DNA of 64,000 nt from Flavobacterium omnivorum (GTDB lineage Bacteria > Bacteroidota > Bacteroidia > Flavobacteriales > Flavobacteriaceae). The notes beneath the pieces are model-generated. The model made no database searches. It saw only the letters and a program-made list of their open reading frames with translations, and was not told the DNA's origin. A program made the position numbers and the translations under genes. Positions 1 to 7,616 of the stretch are shown here, piece by piece (position 1 is the first letter of the stretch; every line of letters begins with the position of its first letter). The DNA is taken from positions 1-64,000 of the forward strand of contig NZ_FNDB01000018.1 in assembly GCF_900099915.1 (NCBI RefSeq), read 5' to 3'.

Positions 1-355
1 AAAGCGAATTGGTTAAACAAGCGACAATTGAATTACTCCAGAACTGGAAGCCGTATTTGTTTACATTAACATCCGACAATGGAAAAGAGTTTGCAATGCA
101 TCAAGAAATCGCAACAGCATTAGAAATCGACTTCTATTTTGCAAATCCTTACAGTCCTTGGGAACGTGGGGCAAATGAAAATCTAAATGGACTTATAAGG
201 CAGTATATACCCAAATCGACCTCTTTTGAAGAAATAACCATCGAAAGAATTATAGAAATACAAGAAAAATTAAATAACCGTCCGAGAAAAAGATTTAATT
301 TTGAAACACCAAATTATATGTTTAACCAAAAAGTTGCATTAGTAACTTGAATCCA
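1..355 (+). mobile_element. Right end of an IS30-family insertion sequence
   Basis: Only the right-hand part of the element is in the window; the rest lies upstream. The transposase stop codon is at 348-350. The next bases already read as receiver-domain codons of the neighbouring response regulator, so the element must end within a few bases of the stop, with its terminal repeat probably overlapping the last transposase codons, as in other Bacteroidota IS30 elements. The exact boundary is inferred. Confidence 0.75.
3..350 (+). CDS. IS30-family transposase, C-terminal part (5' end outside the window)
   Basis: This is the last ~115 residues of a DDE transposase that cuts and joins the ends of its IS element. 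The visible part has the second catalytic Asp in a SDNGKEF context, followed by the family block YFANPYSPWERGANEN with the catalytic Glu and then NGLIRQYIPK. This order is diagnostic for IS30/IS4351-type enzymes. The frame is open to the window edge, so the true start is upstream. The C-terminus ends at the likely right terminal repeat. Whether the missing part is intact cannot be seen. Confidence 0.93.
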   Translation, partial: SELVKQATIELLQNWKPYLFTLTSDNGKEFAMHQEIATALEIDFYFANPYSPWERGANENLNGLIRQYIPKSTSFEEITIERIIEIQEKLNNRPRKRFNFETPNYMFNQKVALVT

Positions 356-819
356 GCATTATAAAACCAGTCGATTTTAATACTCTTATTTTAGCCGTTT
401 ATAAAGTAATCAAATGGACTAAAATGGAACGTTCCTATCAAAATCAGAAGATCAATGCTATTCAGCTTTTAAACTCTTTTAATCAGCCAAATGATTATGT
501 TGCAGTTTCCTCCTTGGACAAAATTGAACTTATTCCTACTGCGGAAATTATTTATTGTCAGGCTGAAGGACGATACACTACTTTTTTCCTTTTGAACGGA
601 AATAAAATTATTTCTAGCAAAAATTTAGGCGAATACAATACGATCCTGGATCCCAATTATTTTTTTAGAATTCACCACTCGTTTATAATAAATTTGCGTC
701 ACATTGTTAAAATTTCTAAAAAAGAAGGTTATTTCTGCGAATTTCCAAATGGAGCACTTTTGGCTGTTGCCAAAAGAAGACAAGAGGACTTTAACAAATT
801 TATTAAACTTAAAGAATAA
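346..819 (+). pseudogene. LytTR response regulator cut by the IS30 element (end of receiver domain plus LytTR DNA-binding domain)
   Basis: LytTR regulators (AgrA/AlgR type) bind direct DNA repeats. A LytTR domain fills the ORF from the first ATG at 424 (residues ~25-130; core EIIYCQAEGRYTTFFL, then RIHHSFIINLRHI). Upstream of that ATG the same frame stays open to about 346 and encodes IIKPVDFNTLILAVYK, the conserved Lys-Pro and last helix of a receiver domain. The gene was therefore a REC-LytTR regulator that lost most of its receiver domain to the IS insertion. A 131-residue LytTR-only protein could still be made from 424, possibly read from the IS, but it could not be controlled by phosphorylation. 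Confidence 0.85.
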
Positions 820-903
820 CAATTTTACACAAATTAATTGGCGCTGCTTTTAGTTATAGACTAATCAAAATATCCTTTGCGACTGCACCTAAATAATAAA
901 ACC

Positions 904-1314
904 ATGAAAAATGATTTAGAACCTAAATTCGAAAAAGTAATAGTAATTGATGATAATCCAATCGAACGCTACATTTGTTCTCGGATAATCCTCCATAATA
1001 AATTTGGCAAAAATGTTGTTGAATTTTCACATGCAAGCGAAGCACTGGCCTATTTAGAAGAAAATCAAGAAAAAGAATGCCAGCTGCCAGAGGTGATTTT
1101 TATAGATTTATACATGCCTCATTTTTCAGGTTTTCAATTCTTGGAAGCTTATGATAAACTGCCGCTTTCATTAAAAAACAGAGTTAAGGTCTTTATTATC
1201 TCAAACACAATTGACGATCTCGATATCACGCGGGTATGCAGGGATCCAAATGTAGTTTCCTTTCAACAAAAACCACTTACAAAAGAATTTTTAGATCGAA
1301 TTATGCTCAAATGA
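904..1314 (+). CDS. Single-domain response regulator (CheY-like receiver)
   Basis: A 136-residue receiver domain without output domain. It has the acidic pair D16-D17, the phospho-acceptor D68 in FIDLYMP, and K123 in the QQKPL motif. The start at ATG 904 (MKNDLEPKF) is preferred; the frame extends a few codons further upstream only by a non-ATG codon. It lies 84 bp downstream of the disrupted LytTR regulator on the same strand and upstream of the DUF4402-chaperone-usher genes, so it may relay a signal to that locus, which is inference. The partner kinase is unknown. Confidence 0.88.
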   Translation: MKNDLEPKFEKVIVIDDNPIERYICSRIILHNKFGKNVVEFSHASEALAYLEENQEKECQLPEVIFIDLYMPHFSGFQFLEAYDKLPLSLKNRVKVFIISNTIDDLDITRVCRDPNVVSFQQKPLTKEFLDRIMLK

Positions 1315-1787
1315 CGCTAGTTTTTTAAATCTATAAAAACAACTTGTTTTAATTCAGAAATTCATTCTTTTTCATTATCGAAACTACTTAGGTTTGTTCT
1401 TAAATTAATTTTTAGAACTTTTTGCAAAATATGAAAGAAGAACGACTCTTGTTTTAACATTTTTTTACAAAAACTAAAATTATGAATAATTTAAGTATTT
1501 TTAGTTAATTTTAACTTTTTAATGTTTTTTTAAAGTAATAAAAAAACACTAAAATAATAAAATTGCGATTTTATTATTTATTATTAAATAATTTTCCTTG
1601 GGTTCTTTTTCACTTGTGACTTAGTAGACACCAGTTGTTACATCTTGTATTACTTGTGTACGAATAGTAGATACATTTGTGCTGTAATTGGCTTTTATGC
1701 TATTACAAACACCAATTTTTAAAACTGATTAAGCATCTGTACAAAACCTGTACCTGCTTCTTAATCGTAACTCTCAAAATATTTATT
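1315..1787. other. AT-rich intergenic region upstream of the DUF4402 gene
   Basis: About 470 bp with no convincing gene. It is very AT-rich and contains a perfect 11-bp inverted repeat with a TGCG loop (1552-1577) of unknown role. Near its right end is a promoter-like -7 box. The long leader suggests regulated expression of the secreted subunit gene. Confidence 0.6.
1645..1679 (+). promoter_or_regulatory. Candidate promoter of the DUF4402 gene
   Basis: TACATTTG at 1672-1679 fits the Bacteroidota -7 consensus TAnnTTTG. TTG triplets lie 15 bp (1654-1656) and 24 bp (1645-1647) upstream, both just outside the usual 17-23 bp. The transcript would have a ~100-nt leader before the ATG at 1788. Confidence 0.45.
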
Positions 1788-2321
1788 ATGAAGAAAATTA
1801 CTTCAATTTTATCGATTATTGCCTTGACTGCTGTTTTCAGCACAAGCGCATTGGCACAAAACGCTCCTGCTTCTGCAACTTCCGCCAACACAACCACAAC
1901 AATTGTAGCTCCAATTGCTATTAGTGCTTCAACCGCATTAAATTTCGGTTCTTTTGCAACTTTATCTACTGGTGGTACACTTGCTTTGAGTCCTCTAAGT
2001 GTAAGAACAGCTACTGGCGGAGTTAAATTGACTACAGCTACTGGATCTCCTACTGCTGCTGCATTTACAGTAACAGGAGAAGGAGCTTACGCTTACTCTA
2101 TTACACTCCCTGATGCACTTACTCTTACCAGTACTGCTACCGCTACAGGTACAAAAACAATGGCAGTTAGTTCTTTTGTAAGTTCAATCGGAACGGGTGG
2201 AACTCTATCTAGTGGAACTCAAAACTTCACTGTTGGAGCTTTATTAACGGTTGGATCTGGACAAGTTGTTGGTACTTACTTAAATGCTTCAGGTTTTACT
2301 GTCACTGTTAATTACAACTAA
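1788..2321 (+). CDS. Secreted DUF4402 domain protein, candidate fibre subunit
   Basis: A 177-residue exported protein. A signal peptide covers residues 1-23 (MKKITSIL..., cleavage after ALA). The mature part is Thr/Ser/Ala/Gly-rich and beta-strand-like, with the N-terminal pattern APIAISASTALNFGSF and an ending GFTVTVNYN that are typical of DUF4402. DUF4402 proteins are small secreted proteins, often encoded beside chaperone and usher genes. The chaperone and usher-like genes just downstream suggest this is the structural subunit of a surface fibre (inference). Start 1788 is chosen because it begins a proper signal peptide. A strong terminator follows, so this gene can be expressed above its downstream partners, as for a major subunit. 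Confidence 0.82.
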   Translation: MKKITSILSIIALTAVFSTSALAQNAPASATSANTTTTIVAPIAISASTALNFGSFATLSTGGTLALSPLSVRTATGGVKLTTATGSPTAAAFTVTGEGAYAYSITLPDALTLTSTATATGTKTMAVSSFVSSIGTGGTLSSGTQNFTVGALLTVGSGQVVGTYLNASGFTVTVNYN

Positions 2322-2328
2322 ATTAACG

Positions 2329-2360
2329 AAAAAGGGTGCTTATTTCTAAGCACCCTTTTT
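2329..2360 (+). terminator. Strong intrinsic terminator after the DUF4402 gene
   Basis: A perfect 14-bp stem (2329-2342 with 2347-2360), a TTTC loop and a run of T. It begins 8 bases after the stop codon and separates the subunit gene from the chaperone gene. Confidence 0.9.
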
Positions 2361-2425
2361 AATATCATTTTAAAGAATTCAATTCATTGAATAGAAAAGC
2401 AAAATACTATACATTAAATATTCTC

Positions 2426-3292
2426 ATGATTAAAAAAAGTATTATAATTCTAGTACTATTATTAAATTGTTATCTTCCATTACTGGCCCAAGGAGATTTA
2501 ATGGTATTCCCAAAACGACTTGTCTTTGACGGAATTCAAAGCCGGGTGCAAAATGTTAATTTATCTAATACCGGGAAGGATACTACAACCTATAGATTAT
2601 CCTTCAATCAGATTCAAATGGATGAAGACGGTAAATTTAATATGATTGAAGAACCAGAAGAAAATCAAAATTTCGCCTCTCCGTATCTTCGTTACTTTCC
2701 CCGCACCATAACTTTAGCTCCCGATGAATCTCAGATTGTAAAAATTCAACTCATCAAAACCAGCGAATTAAAAGAAGGTGAATACCGCTCCCATCTTTAC
2801 TTCAGGGGGGTTCCTAAAATAAAACTTTTAGAAAATAAAGTAATTACAACCGATACGCTCCAACCAAAAGATATTGACATTCAGATAACACCTATTTATG
2901 GAATTTCAATTGTAAACATTATTACGATAGGAGCACCCACTACAACGGTGAGCTTCTCTAATTTAGCATTACTGCCTTCGCACGTTTTGTCTATGGACAT
3001 AAACCGCACAGGCAATCAATCGACTTATGGGGAACTCCATGTCAATCATATTTCTCCAGAGGGAGTTAGCAGGAATGTAGGACTAATAAAAGGTTTTGCC
3101 GTGTACACGCCGGGTAATTTGCGTCGAACTAAAATTAAACTAAATACTATTTCATCGGTAGATTACAGCAAAGGAAAACTGCAGGTAGTTTATTCCACCC
3201 CAAATCAAGAAACTATTTATGCTGAAGCCTTCCTTAATCTAGCAGACAACCAAGAATATTCTCTTGAAACGGGAATTGATAATAATAAATAA
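2426..3292 (+). CDS. Periplasmic chaperone, PapD-like, of the fibre cluster
   Basis: A 288-residue exported protein with a signal peptide (MIKKSIIILVLLLNC..., cleavage near LLAQ). The N-terminal half resembles the pilus chaperone Ig fold: LMVFPKRLVFDG, then NVNLSNTGKDTTTYRL, YLRYFPRTITLAPDESQIVKI and EGEYRSHLYF. This is the order seen in PapD-type proteins, which cap fibre subunits in the periplasm. Start 2426 is chosen because upstream codons would spoil the signal peptide. It lies between the DUF4402 subunit and the usher-like gene. The family assignment is from pattern only; divergence from enterobacterial chaperones is large. Confidence 0.75.
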   Translation: MIKKSIIILVLLLNCYLPLLAQGDLMVFPKRLVFDGIQSRVQNVNLSNTGKDTTTYRLSFNQIQMDEDGKFNMIEEPEENQNFASPYLRYFPRTITLAPDESQIVKIQLIKTSELKEGEYRSHLYFRGVPKIKLLENKVITTDTLQPKDIDIQITPIYGISIVNIITIGAPTTTVSFSNLALLPSHVLSMDINRTGNQSTYGELHVNHISPEGVSRNVGLIKGFAVYTPGNLRRTKIKLNTISSVDYSKGKLQVVYSTPNQETIYAEAFLNLADNQEYSLETGIDNNK

Positions 3293-3462
3293 CAATCATC
3301 TATTTATTTTTTTTCTGAAAAACTTTACAATAAAAAATACCATATCAAAACATCAAAATATTTCCAGATAAATCATGCTGTGAAAGATTCCGTTATTCTC
3401 TATATGAAAGCTTGGTAATAATATAGTTATAATCACCAAAAAATGCACCCCATAGAAAACAT

Positions 3463-4071
3463 ATGATTTATATATTACTTACAGCAACGGAAAAATTAAT
3501 AATGCCCAAATTATTTACATCAAGCATCATTTTAATATTATTCATCATAGATTTAATGGTACCTCTTGGAGTTGCGATAGCTGTTTTGTACATAATTCCT
3601 TTAGTTCTTTCATATGCTTTAGACAAAGATAAAATAAAAATGCTTGCAATAATATGTACTATTTTAACGCTAATTGACTCTACCGATTATTACTATATTG
3701 AATTGTATTATAATATTTTTATTAACAGATTATTATCAATTATCGCTATTTGGGTATCCTACTTTATTATTCTACGATACAAAGAAATCTTGTTACAAAA
3801 AGATATAGAAAAACAGAACTACCTTAAGTCTGTTACTAAAATGCTTTTTCAAGTTTCCCATGAAGTTAGAAGTCCTCTATGTACAATCCAAGGTTTAACA
3901 AATCATATTGACTCTAAAACTATATCAAAAGAAGAGTTAGAAAGTATAAGTATTTATTTAAAAGATTCTGTTACTGAACTTGACATCTTCACAAGAAATT
4001 TAACACATAGTTTAGAAAAAATCCGAATACAAATTACTTACAAGTCAACAAATTCTAATTATTATTTATAG
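3463..4071 (+). CDS. Membrane protein with a histidine-kinase H-box but no ATPase domain
   Basis: A 202-residue protein. Residues ~18-105 form three or four hydrophobic segments, and residues ~120-190 form a HisKA dimerisation helix pair with H133 in FQVSHEVRSPLCTIQGL. The N, G1 and G2 boxes of the HATPase domain are absent: the protein ends at ~200 and the following 67 bp carry no continuation. It could be a remnant, a phosphotransfer or dimerisation partner, or a kinase that uses another ATPase subunit. It lies between the chaperone and usher genes on the same strand, so a role in controlling the fibre cluster is plausible but unproven. Confidence 0.75.
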   Translation: MIYILLTATEKLIMPKLFTSSIILILFIIDLMVPLGVAIAVLYIIPLVLSYALDKDKIKMLAIICTILTLIDSTDYYYIELYYNIFINRLLSIIAIWVSYFIILRYKEILLQKDIEKQNYLKSVTKMLFQVSHEVRSPLCTIQGLTNHIDSKTISKEELESISIYLKDSVTELDIFTRNLTHSLEKIRIQITYKSTNSNYYL

Positions 4072-4138
4072 ATACCACATAATTCTTTCTTAAAAAGTCT
4101 TTTTATTCAGGAAATAATTTGTTCTATATCCTCTTTTT

Positions 4139-6682
4139 ATGTCCAAATTGTGTTCAATACTGTACCTATTTCTGTTCTCCATGATAGCCTTTTCTGCTAC
4201 TGCGCAAGAGGAAAATTGTGATGAAGTTTTAGTATTGCTTCAGGTAAAATACATTGGTAGCAGAGAGATTTCCTCTGTAATTTGTGGATCAGATGTTTAT
4301 CTTTCGATACCCGAAGTTTTGGATTTTATAAAAATAAGAAATACGCCTAATTCGAATTTTACTGTTATTAATGGTTTTTTCATCAATCAGAATAATACCT
4401 TCAAAATTGACCAAAACACCAACACCATTTTTTACAAAGAGGAAGTTTTTACCCTGAAACCATCTGATTTTATTCGAACTAGTACTAATTTATTCTTGAA
4501 AGCTTCTTATTTCAATCAAATATTTGGACTCGAAAATAGTTTTAGCTTTAGGAGTTTATCCGTTGAAATGACCTCAAAACTAGAACTCCCCGCCATTAAA
4601 GAAGCTCGATTGCAAGCGATGCGAGATAATCTTAATAAAATAAAACAGGAATTTATAGCCGATACGACTATTGTACGTGAGAAACCGCTATTTCATTTTG
4701 GCACAGCCAATTGGGCTGTTAACACAATACAACAATCCGAAGGAGGTCATTCAGAAAGAATACTCCTCAATTTAGGCGGCATTGTAGCTGGAGGCGAATT
4801 GACCACATCGCTAAATTACACCAACAACCAACCCATAGCGGCCAAAAATCAGTTTTATCGATGGCGGTATGTGAACAATGACAATAAATATATTAAGCAG
4901 CTCACCCTAGGAAAAATTTCAGCTCCCTCTAAAGCAACTATTTTGTTTCCCTTTGTCGGAGCACAGATCACGAATGCTTCTACTCGAATCCGAAAATCTT
5001 TTGGCACCTATATTTTGAGCGATCATACCCAAGCCAATTGGACGGTGGAACTATACATCAACAATGTATTAATCGATTATCTCCAAGCAGATACCAACGG
5101 TTTCTTTTCGTTCAACGTTCCCCTAATGTACGGTCGAACTGAAGTTACATTGCGGTATTATGGTCCTTGGGGCGAAGAGCAATTTTTTAGTAATCAATTT
5201 GTAGTTCCGGCTCTTTTTCTTCCAAAAAAGGAAATAGAATACACAATCAGTTCTGGGATTATTGAAGATGGCAGAGGCAGTATTTTTACCAATGCAAAAG
5301 TAAATTATGGACTATCCAATTATATTACTTTGGGCGGCGGACTGGAATATATATCCTCATTAGAATCGAATAAAAGCATTCCGTTTCTGAATTCTTCCTT
5401 TCGACTCTCGTCCCAATTATTTCTTACGGCAAGCTATTATTCAAAAGTGCTGTATGATCTCAATTTGAACTATACAACACCCAAAAACCTTCGTTTTGAC
5501 TTTGATTACATCAAATATGACAAGAATCAAGAAGCCGTTCGATTCAATTATTCCGAAATGCGGAAAGCAAGTATTTCCATGCCAATTCGCAGTTCTTTTT
5601 TTTCGGGAACTTCCCGATTTAACATTCAACATAATCGATTTAACACCTCCAAATTTACTACTTCTGAATTTTTGCTCTCCGGAAGTTCTCATGGTTTTAA
5701 TTTTAATTTTACGACCAATGCCTTTTTTATCAAAAACCAAAAACCATTGGTATTTAGCACTATTTCAACCTCATTCCAACTTCCTAAAAGATTTGTCCTT
5801 GTTCCCCAATTGCGCTATGGATATGATGCTAGTATCATGACGACATTGCAAACACAATTGAGAAAACCAATTTTTAAAAAGGGATTTATTCAAGCTTCAT
5901 TTGATTATAATTTTAAAAATAAAAACAGTAGTTTTCAGATTGGTTTTACTCATAATTTCGATAAAATCAATACCGGATTTTTAAGTATTTTTAATAACAA
6001 TAGCGCTTCTTTTTCACAGTATGCCATCGGAAGTTTGATGTTTGAACCGCAAGCTGATTTTGTGAGTTTTAATAATCGGATAAGTGTGGGCCGAGCAAGT
6101 GTAAAATTTGTTCCGTTTTTAGACAGCAATGGAAACGGAAAAAAAGAGGTCAAAGAACCTCTGGTAACAGGAGTTAAAATTGTATTAATGGGCGGTGATC
6201 GACATATCGTCAATGCTGATGGTACTACTATCATAACCGGTCTAGAACCCTATAGTAATAATTATGTAGAGCTCAATACCAGCAAAATCAACTCCATTGC
6301 CTGGCGCATCAAAAACAAAACTTTAAATTGTACACTAAATCCCAATGAATTGAAAATAATTGAAATTCCTGTTATAGTTGTGGGAGAAGTCTCTGGTATG
6401 GTGTATCAAAAAGTAAATGATCAACTCCTAGGAATTGGAGGCTTAAAAGTTGTAATTTATGATTTAAAGGATATATTAATCACCGATATTCTATCGGAAC
6501 CAGATGGTTATTTTAGTTTTTTAGGTTTAAAATCAGGGAAATATTCTGCAAAAATAGATTCACACCAATTAGAAAATTTACAGATGATGGCAGCACCCTC
6601 CGCCCAAAATTTTGAAATCGATAATGGTATTGATGGTGCTTTTATAGATACTTTGGAATTTGTACTCGAAAAAAATAAATAG
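4139..6682 (+). CDS. Usher-like outer-membrane protein of the fibre cluster
   Basis: An 847-residue protein with a signal peptide (cleavage near SATAQ, residue ~23). After an N-terminal periplasmic region (~25-190) comes a long run of alternating beta strands suggesting an outer-membrane barrel (~195-650). An insert at ~300-345 (VELYINNVLIDYLQ...GFFSFNVPLMYGRTEVTLRYYGPWGEE) matches the plug/middle-domain pattern of fimbrial ushers. The C-terminal part (~655-847) has a DSNGNGKKEVKEPLVTGVKI motif like the terminal domains of CS1/alternate-type ushers, then a second carboxypeptidase-regulatory-like fold. It probably exports and anchors DUF4402 subunits delivered by the chaperone. It ends 6 bp before the convergent dioxygenase gene. 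Confidence 0.75.
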   Translation: MSKLCSILYLFLFSMIAFSATAQEENCDEVLVLLQVKYIGSREISSVICGSDVYLSIPEVLDFIKIRNTPNSNFTVINGFFINQNNTFKIDQNTNTIFYKEEVFTLKPSDFIRTSTNLFLKASYFNQIFGLENSFSFRSLSVEMTSKLELPAIKEARLQAMRDNLNKIKQEFIADTTIVREKPLFHFGTANWAVNTIQQSEGGHSERILLNLGGIVAGGELTTSLNYTNNQPIAAKNQFYRWRYVNNDNKYIKQLTLGKISAPSKATILFPFVGAQITNASTRIRKSFGTYILSDHTQANWTVELYINNVLIDYLQADTNGFFSFNVPLMYGRTEVTLRYYGPWGEEQFFSNQFVVPALFLPKKEIEYTISSGIIEDGRGSIFTNAKVNYGLSNYITLGGGLEYISSLESNKSIPFLNSSFRLSSQLFLTASYYSKVLYDLNLNYTTPKNLRFDFDYIKYDKNQEAVRFNYSEMRKASISMPIRSSFFSGTSRFNIQHNRFNTSKFTTSEFLLSGSSHGFNFNFTTNAFFIKNQKPLVFSTISTSFQLPKRFVLVPQLRYGYDASIMTTLQTQLRKPIFKKGFIQASFDYNFKNKNSSFQIGFTHNFDKINTGFLSIFNNNSASFSQYAIGSLMFEPQADFVSFNNRISVGRASVKFVPFLDSNGNGKKEVKEPLVTGVKIVLMGGDRHIVNADGTTIITGLEPYSNNYVELNTSKINSIAWRIKNKTLNCTLNPNELKIIEIPVIVVGEVSGMVYQKVNDQLLGIGGLKVVIYDLKDILITDILSEPDGYFSFLGLKSGKYSAKIDSHQLENLQMMAAPSAQNFEIDNGIDGAFIDTLEFVLEKNK

Positions 6683-6688
6683 GTAAAT

Positions 6689-7519
6689 CTACACAATCTT
6701 CACCGAGGTCATACTCAACGAACCCGCCAATAACTTATCATTAAATAAACTGAGTTCTTCGGATTTTCCTTTTAATCCCAAAGTATAAATTAAAGGTAAA
6801 TAATGTTCTGGCGTAGGAATCGCTAATTGAAACGCCTTGCTTTGTTTATCAAAATCAATCAATGGTTGAAAATTCCCGTCTAATAAATATTTGTTTATCG
6901 TTTCCCTAGCCTCAATTGCCCAATCATAACCGTAATTGTCTTTATCGAAATTTTGAAAATCGACCAATCTCAAATTATGTACAATATTACCGCTGCCTAC
7001 AATCAAGATTCCTTTGGTACGCAATGCACTTAGTTTTTGAGCCAAGTCAAAATGGTATTGACCGGATTTTGTATAATCAATACTCAGCTGAATCACAGGA
7101 ACATTCGCTTCCGGATATAAATGCTTTATAACGCTCCAAGAACCATGGTCTAAACCCCAATGTTCGTCCAGCTCCACTTCTACAGGAGTCAACAATTGTT
7201 TGGTTTCTAATGCTAATTCCTGACTTCCTTTTGCTGGATATTGCACGTCAAACAATGCTTGCGGAAAACCGCCAAAATCATGAATCGTTCGGGGCATTTC
7301 CATGGCGGTAACTTTTGTTCCTTTGGTAAACCAATGCGCCGAAATACACAAAATAGCATTTGGTTGTGGTAACGTTTTTGCCAAATTTCGAAAACCCGTC
7401 ACAAACTGATTTTCTTCAATTGCGTTCATCGGGCTGCCGTGTCCCAAAAACAACACCGGCATTTTTTCGGTATTCGAAAAAGAACCTGAAATTTTATGTA
7501 AGTCGTTTAAAGTGCCCAT
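6689..7519 (-). CDS. ygiD: LigB/YgiD-type extradiol aromatic-ring dioxygenase
   Basis: A 276-residue enzyme of the 4,5-DOPA extradiol dioxygenase (LigB) family, which opens catechol rings at a Zn or Fe centre. Motifs are FLGHGSPMNAIEEN near the N-terminus, CISAHWFTKG, DFGGFPQALFDVQYPAKG, DEHWGLDHGSWSV and VGSGNIVHNLR, which carry the His/Glu metal ligands. Start 7519 (MGTLNDLHKIS) is chosen; the frame extends 16 codons further into a palindromic repeat-like stretch. It stands alone, convergent with the usher-like gene. The true substrate is unknown. Confidence 0.88.
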   Translation of the reverse strand: MGTLNDLHKISGSFSNTEKMPVLFLGHGSPMNAIEENQFVTGFRNLAKTLPQPNAILCISAHWFTKGTKVTAMEMPRTIHDFGGFPQALFDVQYPAKGSQELALETKQLLTPVEVELDEHWGLDHGSWSVIKHLYPEANVPVIQLSIDYTKSGQYHFDLAQKLSALRTKGILIVGSGNIVHNLRLVDFQNFDKDNYGYDWAIEARETINKYLLDGNFQPLIDFDKQSKAFQLAIPTPEHYLPLIYTLGLKGKSEELSLFNDKLLAGSLSMTSVKIV

Positions 7520-7541
7520 TACCAAACTATTTAAAATTATT

Positions 7542-7609
7542 AAACCATATAAGTCATGAAAGGTCATTGAAGTTTTTCTTTGATTTTAGCTTATATGACT
7601 TATATGTTT
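7542..7609. repeat. Imperfect palindrome carrying the AAACATATAAGNCAT word
   Basis: The arms are 7542-7557 and 7595-7609, complementary except for one extra base. The arm word (AAACATATAAGTCAT on the minus strand) recurs three times in the tandem array at 43.1-43.6 kb. It fills the gap between two minus-strand genes. Confidence 0.6.
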
Positions 7610-7616
7610 ATCAAAT

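Noticed and set aside
877..903. Upstream extension of the single-domain response regulator
   Set aside because: It begins with a non-ATG codon and adds nothing conserved; ATG 904 is better.
3463..4138. Frameshift restoring a full histidine kinase
   Set aside because: No HATPase motif occurs in any frame before the usher gene begins, so a simple frameshift cannot explain the short protein.
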